This document shows, in pieces, positions 1-12,025 of a stretch of DNA of 64,000 nt; position 1 is the stretch's first letter; each line of letters begins with the position of its first letter. The translations under genes and the position numbers were made by a program. The DNA is from Siphonodentalium dalli (lineage: Eukaryota > Mollusca > Scaphopoda > Gadilida > Siphonodentaliidae): positions 3,474,001 through 3,538,000 of the forward strand of contig CP136062.1 of assembly GCA_032622095.1 (NCBI GenBank). The letters are read 5' to 3'. A model generated the notes under the pieces. It was not told the origin of the DNA, did no database searches, and saw only the letters and a list, made by a program, of their open reading frames with translations.

Positions 1-297
1 CAATACGATAGGGGAACACATTGTGCGTAACGTAACTATCACAAGTATAACGTACTCTGATAACATCGCCAGTTTCATGGTTCAGAAGTTTTAAACAAAT
101 CATCTTCGGCTTGTTTTATTTTATGTTTATGAAAAACTTAAAAGAATAATAAACGAGGTGATATATATATATACATGTAACAACAAACAGAATCAAATTA
201 GCCATTTTCCTGTGAAACCCAGAACAGGCAAGCTACGGTAGGTAAACAAATTGGTGATATCTGAGTACGAACGTCGGAGTGTTCCCCTATCGTATTG
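1..297. repeat. 19-bp inverted repeat pair at the window edge
   Basis: Bases 1-19 (CAATACGATAGGGGAACAC) recur as an exact reverse complement at 279-297. The left copy begins at base 1, so the arm may extend beyond the window. The enclosed 260 bases are AT-rich and show no coding signal. It may be the end of a small inverted-repeat element, but no target duplication can be tested because the left flank is missing. Confidence 0.6.
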
Positions 298-377
298 CGA
301 TAATCGCCAACCTAATTGGTCGACTTCCGCGTCTGAGAGCGCATGCTCATCAGACTCGCTTAAAGTTTCAGAAAAGG

Positions 378-633
378 CTGAATGGAATCTGGATAGGCAG
401 GTCCGGCCTATGCATGTGTCATTTTTTGACGCCCACGACAAGAGGATTGAACACTTCCACAACTGTTCTAGTTTGGGTCAAACACGCACAATGCATTGTC
501 AAGCTGATCAAATTGATTGTATGGTTTACGGAACTTTAGTTAAGTCGTTCCGCTCAGTTTTATTCGACAAAATATTATTACATTAAAAACTGCGCATGCG
601 CAGACCGGACCTGCCTATCCTGATTCCATTCAG
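378..633. mobile_element. MITE-like element with 29-bp inverted termini
   Basis: Arm 378-406 starts CTGAATGGAATC and ends in GGCAGGTCCGG. Its reverse complement lies at 605-633 with one mismatch over 29 bases. The 256-bp unit carries only frames that look random. The size and terminal inverted repeats fit a non-autonomous DNA transposon. No clear target-site duplication flanks it, so the superfamily is undetermined and the true ends may lie slightly outside. Confidence 0.5.
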
Positions 634-877
634 TGCCCACCTAAAGGTTCAAACTCGGAATGTAATCCTAATCGTATCACTGCTGAGAAAGATACATGGT
701 GAATAGTCTTGTCGGCGTTTAACCATTGGTGTGTTTTGTTTGTTAAAATCTCGTTCACTGGTTGCAAATTTCGAGGTGCGCATTTGAAATTTTCGGCGTG
801 CGTATTTAATAACTTGCTGGGTTTTAGATCTGCGCGCCTTGGCAAGCGGAATTGCGCGCCTCAAAATCGAAGGACTG

Positions 878-2060
878 ACTTCTGTCTGTGTGTGGGTCTT
901 ATAGAATCAAAAACTGCTCAACTATCTATCCCACTAAAATTTAGTATGTGCATGTATTATATGTCTACTTTGATCCCAGAAATGAGCGGGTCCAATTTCA
1001 TGAGTGACCATGTCCTTAATCATGACCTCGCGCATATACATGTACATGTAGGTACCCTGCTGGACAAAGCAAGTGTCCACTTAACCGCAGTGCGGTCAGC
1101 GTTGCCACCACAGCTGAAATGCAACTACACCGCGGCTCCACCGGCTAACTACAGTTCGGCCGCGGTGTACGGTACTTGCCGTTCGGCCATGGTGTGGTTG
1201 CCACAGTGTACGTCATTAAACTGAAAAAAGATGATACAAATAAGAAATCTAACCACGGTTTACATGCCATTCAGCCGCTGTGTAGTTGCCTTTCAGCCGC
1301 AGTCACGGCGCAGTGTACTTGATATTCGGCCACGGTGCTCAACTGCAGTTACAAACTCTGACACCGCGGCCGAATGGCAAATACACTGCGGTGCCAATGG
1401 ACACTTGATTTGTCCAGCGGGGTATATGCTCATACCGGTATACTATTGGCATGTGTCTGGACCTCAACCAATTGATTGGTACATTTATGCAGCCCTTTTA
1501 ATTCAGATTGTTTGGCTTCGGCAATCCGCTACGGCAACACTATGGTCCAGTTTTCTGCAGCAAATTGCTTCGGCAATGCTGATTGCCGTACCAGTAGCTA
1601 ATCATGAAAGCTGTGTATGTAGGCTTCTTTCATCCTGGAAACAATATGGACAGACCTGTCTAATTTCACATGATGCGACTGTCCTTGACATTGACCTACG
1701 GTACTGGTAGCACACATACGCTCATATGTTTCTGGACCTCGACTGATCGTTTGTCCAGATGCTGTATATTTTGTCCAAACGGAGACGATCATAGAGAAAT
1801 CCCAAAATAGAGCGGAAGAAGTCAGTCACATCACTTGGTCTATTATATTATATTATATTTTGGAATTGCTGTCTGTGTGTTATAGACTCGAAAACTGCAC
1901 AACTGATCTGGCTAAAATTTGGTAATGTACCAAATGTCTACTGTACATCCCGGGAACTATATGGGTAGGTATAATTTCATGTGCGACTGTGTCCGTGACT
2001 GCGACCTCGATATATACTCATACATTGATACCGGTAGGCAACGTTGTTCCCTAAATAGCC
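878..2060. repeat. Diverged direct duplication
   Basis: The segment from about 878 to 1070 (TCTGTCTGTGTGTG, then 'aaaactgc', 'ctaaaattt', 'atgtctact', 'atttcatg') recurs in degraded form at about 1868-2050, roughly 990 bases downstream. Between them lie the GC-rich module at 1073-1440 and an AT/GC-mixed stretch rich in 'cggcaat'. Open frames of 160-170 codons here are by-products of the GC-rich repeat and show no protein motif. Confidence 0.5.
1073..1440 (+). repeat. GC-rich dispersed module, copy 1
   Basis: This stretch is built of short motifs such as CCGCGGTGTACTTGCC and 'ttcggcc'. It matches 44728-45070 in the same order and orientation: 'tccacttaacCGC', 'caactacaccgcggctccaccgg', 'caaactctgacaccgc', 'gccaatggacacttg'. 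The repeated short motif suggests minisatellite amplification inside a dispersed element. No protein family is recognisable. Confidence 0.6.
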
Positions 2061-2197
2061 TGGATGAAGCCAGGCACATCAGCTACTGTATATGTACATA
2101 TATACATGTAATAAATAATAATTTAGAAATAACAGTTACCAAATTATGAACGTTTCCTCAAGAATATACTAATAGTGTGAATATTGATCCTATTATG

Positions 2198-3034
2198 CAG
2201 AGGCGGACTGGCCGATCGGGAGACCGGGAAATTTCTGATTCCACGTGATTTTCTATCAAGCGAGAATCCGAGGGGTTTTTTTTCGGTTTGGGTGGCGGTA
2301 TATGTGTTTGGGCCGCCCAACCACAACTTGGGCCGCAAATGAAACCGACGTGGGTCGCCACATGTGTTGTTTAACCAGCCGTGTATCCAATAAGATGGTA
2401 CTCTTCTCACATAAATTCATGAGGGCAGAGGCGGACTGCATGGCCGATCGGGAGACCGGGAAAATTCCGGACGTGGGCCGCCACATGTGTTGTTTAACCA
2501 GCCGAATTGGCTAATCGTAATTTTGACATTAAATGAACTTGTCGGCATCATGTAACACCACGTAAAGACCCCATTAATCTCGAGATTTTAACGGTAACTC
2601 CCAGCTATAAATCCCAAAAAATTCTTACGCACCCCTCCCCCAATTGAAATTTACAAGAAAATAGGAACGCTTCAGTTGATGCCAGTCTAGTTTATCGGAT
2701 TCGAGATTTTCTTGTATAGTTTTCAAAATGTTCTCACCCCGGGCCGAACAACCATGAACAGGCAGAACAGCCCGGTGTGTCCTGGTCTCTTGTCCGTAGC
2801 CGTGTGCATTTGTCTGGAGTTTGACCGCTAGATGTTAGATTTTATGCAATTTTTCAGGTAAAAATATCTGAATGGTCTCATACCGGGAATATATAGAACC
2901 ATGGTTTATGAAAGGGGGGGGTGCAGTTGGAATTTTCCAAGGTGGACTGTGGACGCACCCCCCCCCCCCCCCAAACAGATGGGCCGGTATTATATTAATT
3001 TCCCGGGCCGGTTTCTTGGCCCAGTCCGCCTCTG
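2198..3034. mobile_element. Non-autonomous hAT-type DNA transposon with TSD
   Basis: The left terminus reads CAGAGGCGGACTGG and the right terminus is its reverse complement CCAGTCCGCCTCTG. The element is flanked on both sides by the identical 8-bp sequence CTATTATG (2190-2197 and 3035-3042). An 8-bp duplication and CAG-starting termini are hallmarks of the hAT superfamily. The element is 837 bp, far too short for a transposase of about 600 residues, and none of its frames resembles one. The left terminal module recurs inside at about 2425, and the following 'cgccacatgtgttgtttaacc' block occurs at 2354 and 2477, so the element carries an internal duplication. A poly-C run lies at about 2959-2974. 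Confidence 0.85.
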
Positions 3035-3042
3035 CTATTATG

Positions 3043-3740
3043 AATGCGTTATTTTCTACGGAGCGTTTGTATATATACAGCATGTAAATAGTGAGCGATA
3101 AGCAAATCACTTTCAGACAACGTGGCGATTGATTAGGTCGAGAGTGATTGATGGTAACCCATTCAACACCAAAATATGAGATTTAGCTTATTGGCTATAC
3201 CAGTAATGCAGTATGTTGTAAACAAACAACAAAAGTTCATATACTGGTACTAGTACATGTACATGCAGTGGGGGTCTACTCGGTGTTGAGTGTTTTGCTT
3301 ATCGCATACTCTTTACATACATGTACATGTACATGTAATGTTTGTTTACGTAAGATGACTTTTGCTTACAAACAATGTAACACAAAGTACTAACATAACA
3401 TTATGATAACAACATGCTGAAATTAATGTGGTACATGTATTTATGATTTGTATAAGAACAAGGTTTGATTATTATAATATTAATTCTGTATTAAATATGG
3501 CGGTTTTAATGGATCATGGATGTGACTATTTTAACACAATACCCAGCGCCAACACTTACCCGACCTTTAGAAAGATCCTCATGGACATATATCATAATTC
3601 TCTTCAACGTCTGGTGTGACAACCCGCTAATACCTGTAGACCGTGTTATCATAACCGAACGGCAGTGACCGTTTACATACCACTGTCATCATGTCATTGC
3701 CAATTCATTAAATGCGACACATCACATATTCATTATTAGC
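3043..3740. other. Non-coding AT-rich spacer with TACATG runs
   Basis: I see no gene here. The stretch contains several ACATGTACATGTA-type runs (around 3250 and 3320), a motif frequent in marine invertebrate DNA, and AT-rich single-copy-looking sequence. The 63-codon frame starting near 3428 has no recognisable motif. Confidence 0.5.
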
Positions 3741-3744
3741 TCAT

Positions 3745-5142
3745 CTTACTTTGTAAGTTTGAGCTATTGCCATGGGGTGGCATCCGTCGTGCGTGTGTAC
3801 ATGTACATGTATGTCCGTCAACAATTTCCTTTGGCGCGGGCTACAGGTCGTACATTTGGTCTGATCTTTAGGAAATTTGTCAAGAATGTTGACATTGACA
3901 TGTAGATGGGAATGAGTCATTTTGGGGTCATTGGCCAAAAAACATGGCCGCTGACGGCCATCTTTGATTTCAAAATTAAATCAATTGGCGCGGTCTACAG
4001 GTCGTACTGTTTGTCTAATCATCATGAAATTGTTCATGGATGTTAATAATTACATGTAGATGGGAATGAGTCATTTTGGGGTCGTTCGGCCGAATAAACA
4101 AAGCCACCAGCAGCCATCTTGGATTTTACTCTTTGCATGACTAAATCCTTTGGCACAGGCTCCAAGTCCTTACTTTAGTCAGACCATTATGAAATTTGTC
4201 ATGAATGTTGACATTGACATGTAGATCGGAATGAGTCATTTTGGGGTCATTTGGCCAAAAAACATGGCTGCTGGTGGCCATCTTGGAGTTTACTCTTTGC
4301 ATCACTAAATCCTTTGACACATCCTACAGACCACATCTCTGATCCCATCATCACCAAACTTCATATGGATCATCGGGGTGACCTCTAGATGGGAACGATT
4401 CATTTTGTGGTCATTTGGCCAAAAAATATGGCCACCGTCAGCCATCTTGAATTTTACTCTTTGCATCACTAAATAATTTCGCGCGGTCTACAGGTCGTAT
4501 CTTTGGTCGGATCTTTATGAAATTTGTCTTCAATGTTGAAATTGACATGTAGATGGGAACGAGCCATTTTGGGGTCATTCGGCCAAAAAACATGGCCGCT
4601 GGTGGCCATGTTGGATTTCAAATTTGAATCCATTGGCGCGGGCTACAGGCCGTACTGTTTGTTTGATCATCATAAAATTTGTCATGAATGTTGACATTTA
4701 CATGTAGATGGGAAACGAGTAATTTTAGGATCAATCAGCCAAAAAACATGGCCGCTGGTGGCCATATTGGATTTTACTCTTTGCATCACTAAATCCTTTG
4801 ACACATCCTACAGACCACATCCCTGATCCGATCATCACCAAACTTCATATGGATCATCGGGGTGACATCTTGGTGGGTATGAGTCATTTTGGGGTCATTC
4901 GGCCAAAAAAACATGCCCGCCGGCAGCCATATTGGATTTTACTCTTTGCATCACTAAATATTTGACACACCCTACATACCACATCCCTGATCTGATCATC
5001 ACCAAACTTCATATGGATCATCAGGGCGACCTCTTGATGGGTATGAGTCATTTTGGGGTCATTCGGCAAAAAAATATGGCCACCAATGGCCAATTTGGAT
5101 TTTACTCTTTGTATGACTAAATATTTCTACAAAATCCATTCG
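3745..5142 (+). repeat. Satellite array of about 164 bp, left part
   Basis: The monomer carries, in order, 'atggccgcc..cagccatcttggattttactctttgcat', 'gactaaatcc', 'ggctacaggtcgta', 'tgaaatttgtcatgaatgttgacattgacatgtagatgggaa' and 'gagtcattttggggtcattcggccaaaaa'. The 'atggcc' landmark falls near 3943, 4100, 4264, 4428, 4592, 4748, 4914 and 5077, a spacing of 156-166. Two subtypes occur: one with 'ggctacaggtcgta' and one with 'cctacagaccacatcc..caccaaacttcatatggatcatc'. The array is interrupted by the 5146-10996 element and resumes at about 11000. Confidence 0.9.
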
Positions 5143-5145
5143 CAT

Positions 5146-6010
5146 TAGTGCAGCGGCCAAATCGAAAAAGAGCTCTAGTTTTCGAGATACCCCTACCCAC
5201 GGTAGAACAAGTTAAAACTAACTTTATTGAAAGGAGAAATATATACTCTTTGCGAAAATGATAGTGAAAAGTAACGGAATTGGTGGTGGCTATTCTCAAA
5301 TTGACGATGAACGATACCCACCAGTGACTTTTCCCAGAAATTAACGATTTTGGTAAAGTGAGCCCTGCGGCTATGTCCTAAGTTATTTGCCCACATTGTT
5401 GGTGTTAAAATGACTACAGCATACCATATTTGTACCTGATATGCAAGAAGTGTTGGTTAATTTGGATTTTCGTGCCATTTGGAGCCGAAACATTTATTTT
5501 TTTATTGAAAAATCACTCTTTTTCAAAAAAATTAGATATTTCGAACATTATCATTCAAACGTATATTGCAATAATATTGAAATATTTAGGTCATATGGTG
5601 TAGTAGTTATCTAACAAGCATATAAAGGAAGAAGTTAACAACAATTTTGAGCGGTTTGCGAGATATTGGATTTTAACTACCCCTCCCCCAAACACGTTTT
5701 TGGTCGAAAAAAATACATATTTTTGATAATGTCATTACAAACATTTTTGAATTGATCTGAATGGGACCCAATGTGAATCTTGTACTGACAGTGTTGTCCA
5801 GAGATGCCGTTTAATCGACTACAGATGTGTTCAGGCTTTTAGACCCCCAGTTACAACAACAACAATTATTTTATTGATAACAGTTAATTTTGCATGCATT
5901 GACATCGATGTTAAGTACTAAAACCTTTGTTATAAACAACATGACCAACTATATAACATATGGCTCAGTAGTTATCTGGACAACACAAGTAGAAAGAATT
6001 TGACAAAAAT
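5146..6010 (+). repeat. Left inverted arm, about 865 bp
   Basis: This arm pairs with 10130-10996. Landmarks shared in inverse orientation include 'cccacggtagaacaagttaaaa', 'ggaattggtggtggct', 'cagaaattaacgattttggtaaagtgagccctg', 'ctacccctcccccaaacacgtttttggt' and 'cccccagttacaacaacaacaattattttattgata'. No frame is open along it. A second, more diverged partial copy follows directly in the same orientation at about 6017-6615. Confidence 0.85.
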
Positions 6011-6016
6011 TGAAAA

Positions 6017-6615
6017 ATAACGGAATAGGTGGAGGCTATTGTCAAATCGACGATGAGCGATACCCTCCAGTGACTTTTTCCAGAAATTAACGATTTTGGT
6101 AAAGCGAGCCCTGTGGCTATGTCCTAGCCTATTTGCCCACATTGTTGGGGTTAAAATTACTACATCATACCATACTTCTACCTGATATGAAAAAAAGTGT
6201 TGGTTAATTTAGATTTTCCTGCCATTTGGAGCCAAAATATTTATTTTTTGCTGAAAAATCGCACTTTTTCACAAAAATATTATTTTTTGAACATTATCAT
6301 TCAAATGGATATTGTTATAATTCCCAAATATTTAATTCTTATGGTGATGCAGTTATCTGCCAAGCATGTGCAGAAAGAAGTTAACAGAAATTTAGAACAA
6401 TTTGCGAAATAATGGACTTTAGCTACACCTACCCCAAACACGTTTTTGGTCGAAAAATTACATATTTTTGTTCAGAAATTTACCAAATTTCCCAATTGAT
6501 CATACTGGGACCCAACATAATTCTTTTGCTGAAAATTGAGCCCGGGGACATTGCTTAAGTGATTAAAGACGTGTTCAGGCTTCCAGACCCCAAATTACAA
6601 CAACAACGCATTTTA
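6017..6615 (+). repeat. Diverged tandem partial copy of the left arm
   Basis: It starts with 'aaataacggaataggtgg' and repeats in order the arm landmarks 'cgacgatgagcgatacc', 'cagaaattaacgattttggtaaagcgagccctg', 'tgttggttaattt' and 'ccccaaacacgtttttggtcgaaaa'. It is clearly more diverged from the left arm than the left arm is from the right arm. An older duplication followed by arm homogenisation would explain this. Confidence 0.8.
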
Positions 6616-7300
6616 TTTGCTATTACATACAATAAGTGTCGCATATCAATCAACTAAACAATAGTTTATTCTCAAAAAACCAATAATGGTATACAGAGAT
6701 TACAATAAAAGGGACAGCTGGAGAACCCAGCATGTCCGACGTATAGATGCACAAGTACTCCATTCCCGTTTAAGATTGAAATGCAGTAGTTTGAACTATG
6801 GCCAATTGAGTAATCACATTAAAACGTCCCCTCTCTGTCATTGTGGCAAATAGAAAAAGCATATAATTACTTTTTGGAATACAGTGGTTTTTATGTACAG
6901 CAACTCAGTCAGCGCGAAAATATTAAAATAGTTGACGGGGTTCAGACATTTATCTCGAAAACAAAGCGAGTTCCATAATGCTGTCATTTGTTAAAACTTC
7001 GTGAAAAGCATTGAAACCCTGCTGAACGCGAAATTTACCACCTCCAGATCTTCTGCAATCTCACGGCGACGGGCGTATCAATGACGAAAACAACATTATC
7101 TGTGTAGCATTGCGTCCAATCAGCTCCAACGAAACTATATGTATATCATTGTATCCAATCAGTTCCAACTGGATTACATCCTAATTTTCCCCATACATTC
7201 TCCCTCCCAGATAAATTGTTTACCTCCGGATAGAACTACCACATACTTATATATCGCATAGTTTCGGCCACAATATATGTTGATATTGAATTCATAATCC
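6616..7300. other. Non-coding interior of the inverted-repeat element
   Basis: No gene, tandem structure or terminal repeat is visible. The stretch is AT-rich and lies between the duplicated left arm and the 190-bp satellite core. A degenerate transposase cannot be excluded by eye, but no catalytic motif is recognisable. Confidence 0.4.
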
Positions 7301-9780
7301 CTTCGTACATGATGTGTTCAAGACCTCAAATGGGGTAGGGGTACACACAACAGTGAACATTTGCCACCCGCCTGTTGTGGAGTGCCACATGATGCAGACT
7401 TTCGAGAACCAACACATATGTATATTCTGATAAAAACTAACCTTTGGTCAAGCCCTCAATTAATATTGGGGTCATATCATTTCAGCATGTGGTGTCTTCC
7501 AAGACTTCAAATAAAGTAGGGGTCCTCACAATTTTGCCTTTCTTATTTTCCAGTCACTTTTCGTTAAGTGCTCATTCTTTCTGAACCCAAATCCATCTAT
7601 TTACATTGTTTACGTCCTTGTACAATTAACTCGCCATTGTCCATTGTCAATGATGATATCGTTCCAATCCGTGGTGTGTTCTAGTCTTCAAATTGGGAAG
7701 GGGGTAATACAAACATTGAAAAATGGCATTATTTATTTTTCAGTCGCTTTTTGTAAAGTGTCCCTGACTGTCGGGTATTAACCCATCTATAACAATTGTG
7801 TATTTCTTTATAGAATAGCTATTTGTCCATATCGTCGTTTGACCATGAGGGCACATCCATTCAGTTCGTGGTAGATTCAATGGTTTACATGGGGTAGGGG
7901 TCCCTTAAAATTCGCCTTCATCGTTTGCCATCTGCTTTGTGTAAGGTGCCACGGTGTTCTCGCGAACGGCGGGCTCGCGAGACCATTGCCATTCGGCCAC
8001 AATCTTGGGTAATATGGATAGCTTATGCCTTGAGCTAGTGTTGTGTTCAATACTTTAGATAGGGATGGAGTCCCCTGAGAGTAAAATGTAGCCCTTTCAT
8101 TTGCTGACCATTTGTTGTAAAGTTCCATAGGCTATCGGGAACCATCCCATCCATAACAGATTCATATTGCCAGATAATAATCCCATTTGTCCGCAACTTC
8201 AGTTAACATTGAGAGCATATCATTTTGTTATGACTTCAAGTTTGATAGTGGGGTCCTCAAGACATAGGAAATTCGCCTTCTTGTTTGCCAGCCGCTTTTT
8301 GTAAAGTGTTCCAGGATTTCGAGGGAACCAAATCACCCATATATCAATTAATAATTCCATGACAGCAATACATTTCGATCACACACTCAGCTAAGTATGA
8401 GAGAATATAACTTCGGTTCATGCTCTGATCAAGATATTAAATGGGCTAATGTGCCCCCCCCCCCCAAAACAGTGAGTATTCGCCTTTCTCTTTCATCAAC
8501 AACTTTTTGTAAAGTGACCCAGACATTCAAGACCCTGGTATACTATACTCTTTATATAGCGTCCATTTCTCTGCACACGCAGTTAATAATGGCCAATTAA
8601 TGGGAGCACAGCCTTTAGGTTCATTGTGTGTCCCAAGATTGCAAATGGGGCAGTGTGGCCTAACACATTACATTTCGTATTTGCCAGCCGCCTTTTGTAA
8701 AGTGTTCCAGGATTTCGAGAACAAAACCACCCATACAAATTGTAAATAATACATGAGAGCATATAGATTCGGTTCAGTGTGTGCTAAAGAGTTTAAAAGT
8801 GTTATGGGTACCCAAAAACAGTGAGATTTCGCCTTCTCTTTGCTAGCCACTTTTTGTAAAGTGCCCAGACATTGGGAAGCCAGCCAACCCACCCATCGTG
8901 CAATGAAGAGGTATATTTCCTGAATTACATACCATTCGTCCACACCCCAGTTAATATTGAGAACATGTCCATCCATTAGTGTGTTTAAGACTTTAAATGT
9001 GGTAGGGTGCTCAAAGAAAATATTCAGCTTTGGTTTTTGCCAGCCGCCTTTTGTAAAGTACCCTATGATTTTGGGAACCAAACTACCCATATAACATATA
9101 TATTCCCTGATAGCACTACCTTTCGTTCACACTGTGATTTAATAATAAAAGCATGAATATTCGGCGCATGGTGTGTTCAAGAGTTTAAATGGGCATATAA
9201 AGGGGTCCCACAAAACAAAAAAATATTCGCCTTTGGAGTTTGCCATCCGATTTTCGTAAAGTGCTAAAGGCTTTCGGAATCCAACAAACCCATCCATCAA
9301 CACCATGTATGCACCCCGATATTACTATTTTTGCCCACATCCTCAGTTAATATTTACAGCAATCATTTCAGTTCGTGAGTTGTTCGACACTTCAATTGTG
9401 TAGGGGGGGGTCTAAAACAGAAAATTCGTCTTTCTTATTTATCAGCCACTTTGTGTAAAGCGACACATGCACAACCCATTCATACAAATTATGTATTCTC
9501 TGATAGAACTACATTCCCGTCACACTCTCGGTTAATATAGAGAATTAGAGATCATAAAGCTTAATTTCGTATTGCGTTGAAGCATTTAAATTGGGTAGCG
9601 TGTTCTTGAAAAATATAGCAAATTCGCCCTTCATATTTGCCAAGCAAAGTGCCACACTGTTTCGGGAACAAACCCATCCATAAACATTGTATATTTCCTT
9701 ATGTAATTGTCCTTTATAATTACATTATTCTTAATACTGAGATCATATTTTGTTCAATTCGTGGTGTGTTCAGGACGTCT
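7300..9780 (+). repeat. Satellite of about 190 bp inside the element
   Basis: Repeated landmarks are 'gccagccgctttttgtaaagtg', 'gggaacc..acccatcca', 'cactctcagttaatattgagagcat', 'gtgtgttcaagacttcaaatggggtaggggtcc' and 'attcgcctt'. The 'gtaaagtg' landmark occurs near 7564, 7752, 7941, 8117, 8301, 8509, 8697, 8855, 9053, 9256 and 9456, giving a period of about 160-210. Roughly a dozen strongly diverged monomers are present, which indicates an old array. Long minus-strand frames such as 8668-9090 are repeat by-products. Confidence 0.85.
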
Positions 9781-9906
9781 AATAGGGCGGGGGAGCAATA
9801 ATGATTTTGTTCTGTATGATTATGTTAGTCTATATTATGTGTCGTTTAGAACAAATACTTCAGTTGCTCAAAGTCGATATGTGTTAATATAAAATTACAT
9901 GTCATA

Positions 9907-10996
9907 AATAAAATATTGTGTTGTTGTTGTAACTGGGGGTTTAATTGGAAACCTGAGGTCATCTAAAACCAGGCTTGCGGTGTCTACGGATCAGGTTTTC
10001 ATCACACGAATAATGATTAGATGCTCATTAGAATAATTTAGAAAGGTCTGTCTTGTTATCATAAATATGTAGTTTTTCTACCAAATCGCGTCCGGGGGAG
10101 CGGTACCTAATTCCAATATCTTGAAAACCGTTGACAATTTCTGTCAAATTCTTTCTACTTGTGATCTCCAGATAACTACTGAGCCTTATAAATTATATAG
10201 TTGGTCACGTATTGTTTATAACAAAGGTTTTAGTACTTAACATCGATGTTAATGCGTGCAAAATTAACTGTTATCAATAAAATAATTGTTGTTGTTGTAA
10301 CTGGGGGTCTGAAAGCCTGAACACATCTGTAATCGATTAAACGGCATCTCTGGACAACACTTTCAGTACAAGATTCATATTGGGTCCCATTCAGATCAAT
10401 TCGTAAATGTTTGTAATGTCATTATCAAAAATATGTATTTTTTTCAACCAAAAACGTGTTTGGGGGAGGGGTAGCTAAAATCCAATATCTCGCAAACCGT
10501 TCAAATGTTTTGTTAACTTCTTTCTTCATATGCTTGACAGATAACTAATACACCATATGGACTAAATATTTCAATATTATTGCAATATCCGTTTGAATGA
10601 TAATGTTCGAAAAATATAATTGTTTTTTAAAAAGAGCGATTTTTCAACAAAAAATAAATGTTTCGGCTCCAAATGGCACGAAAATCAAAAGTAACCAACA
10701 CTTCTTGCGTATCAGGTACAGATATGGTATGCTGTAGTCATTTTAACGCCTACAATGTGGGCTAATAACTTATGACATAGCCGCAGGGCTCACTTTACCA
10801 AAATCGTTAATTTCTGGGAAAAGTCACTGGTGGGTATCGTTCATCGTCGATTGCGGAAAAGCCACCACCAATTCCGTTATTTTTCACTATCATTTTCGTC
10901 TACAGTATATATTTCTCCTTCAAAAAAAGTTGGTTTTAACTTGTTCTACCGTGGGTAGGGGTACCCGACCACTTTTGGCGTTTGGCCGCTGTACTA
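9907..10996 (-). repeat. Right inverted arm with an inner partial copy
   Basis: About 10130-10996 is the reverse complement of the left arm. Just inside it, 9907-10125 repeats the arm landmarks 'gttgttgttgtaactgggggt', 'aatatgtagtttttct' and 'cgtccgggggagcggta' in diverged form. Both ends of the element therefore have the same nested plan: an outer well-matched arm and an inner decayed partial arm. Confidence 0.8.
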
Positions 10997-10999
10997 CAT

Positions 11000-12025
11000 G
11001 GGCTATAGACCTATCTGTTTTTTTTTATCTTCATGAAATTTGTCATGGATGTTGACATTGACATGTAGATGGGAAACGAGTCATTTTGGTGTCATTCGGC
11101 AAAAAAACATGGCCGCCGGTGGCCATTTTATAATTTACTCTTTGCATCACTAAATCCTTTGGTACACCCTACAGACCACATCCGATCATTATGAAACTTG
11201 TCATGAATGTTAATATTGATATGTAGATGGGAACGAGTAATTTTGGGGGTCATTCAGCCATCTTGGATTTCAAAATTGAATCCGTTGACGCGGGCTACAG
11301 GCCGTACTGCTGTACTGTTTGTCTGATCTTTATAAAAATTATCATGGATGTTGACAGGTCGGATCATAATGAAATTTGTGATGAATGTTAACAATTACTT
11401 GTAAATGCAAATAAGTCTTTTTGGGATCATTCGGCAAAAAAACATGGCTGTCAGCGGCCATCTTGGATTTTACTATTTGCATAACTAGGCCTTTCCACAT
11501 TCCTAATCACTCCATTGACTGTAACCCATGAAATTATTCCCTTTCCAAGTTGAGCTACAGTGTCATTGACACTTTCATTAAATTTGTCATGGATGTTAAA
11601 ATTGACACAGATGGGAAACGAGTAATTTTGGGGTTGTTCAGCCAAAAATATGGCCACCAGCAGCCATCTTGGATTATACTCGTTGCAAGTCTTATCTTTG
11701 GTCAAATCATTTACATGTAGATGGGAAAAGATTCATTTTGAATTCAATCAAGAAACCCGGTCGCCAGCAGCCATCTTGTATTTTACTCTTTGCACGACTA
11801 AATCCTTTGACATGGGCTACAGGTCGTATCTTTTGTAGGATCATCATGAAATTTGTGAAGGATGTTAACAATGACATGTAAATAGGATGTCGCGGCCATC
11901 TTGGATTTTAATCTTTGCATAACTAGGCCTTTCAACTTTCCACATTCCTAATTGCTCCATTAACTGTAACACATGAAATTATTTCCTTTCCACATTGAGC
12001 TACAGTGTCATTGACACTTTCATAA
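11000..12025 (+). repeat. Satellite array of about 164 bp, right part
   Basis: The interrupted monomer resumes with 'gggctatag' and 'cttcatgaaatttgtcatggatgttgacattgacatgtagatggg'. It continues for about five or six diverged monomers with 'catggccgcc..gccat' landmarks, to about 11935. A non-satellite block ('aactaggcct', 'ccacattcctaat', 'gagctacagtgtcattgacactttcat') occurs twice within and after the array, at 11485-11580 and 11921-12025. Confidence 0.8.

Larger units (their letters stand above)
5146..10996. mobile_element. 5.85-kb inverted-repeat element with satellite core
   Basis: The two arms (5146-about 6010 and about 10130-10996) are reverse complements over roughly 865 bases with high similarity. 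The outermost bases are TAGTGCAGCGGCC on the left and, as reverse complement, TAGTACAGCGGCC on the right. The flanks are halves of one 164-bp satellite monomer: 'gactaaat' lies on the left and 'gggctatag' on the right. The element therefore inserted into the satellite. CAT sits immediately outside both ends (5143-5145 and 10997-10999), a possible 3-bp target duplication. Inside are partial second copies of the arm and a satellite of about 190 bp. No transposase frame is visible, so the element looks non-autonomous or extinct. Superfamily unassigned. Confidence 0.8.

Noticed and set aside
709-1710. Two plus-strand frames of 171 and 159 codons
   Set aside because: They lie in the GC-rich dispersed module and its flanks, are not conserved as frames in the second copy, and show no domain.
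3745-5142. Regular spacing suggested a CRISPR array
   Set aside because: The whole 164-bp unit is repeated without unique spacers, and the context is eukaryotic. It is a tandem satellite.
8668-9090. 140-codon minus-strand frame
   Set aside because: It runs across two monomers of the 190-bp satellite, repeats its own sequence (KSWNTLQKA, CLGTLQKV) and matches no family.
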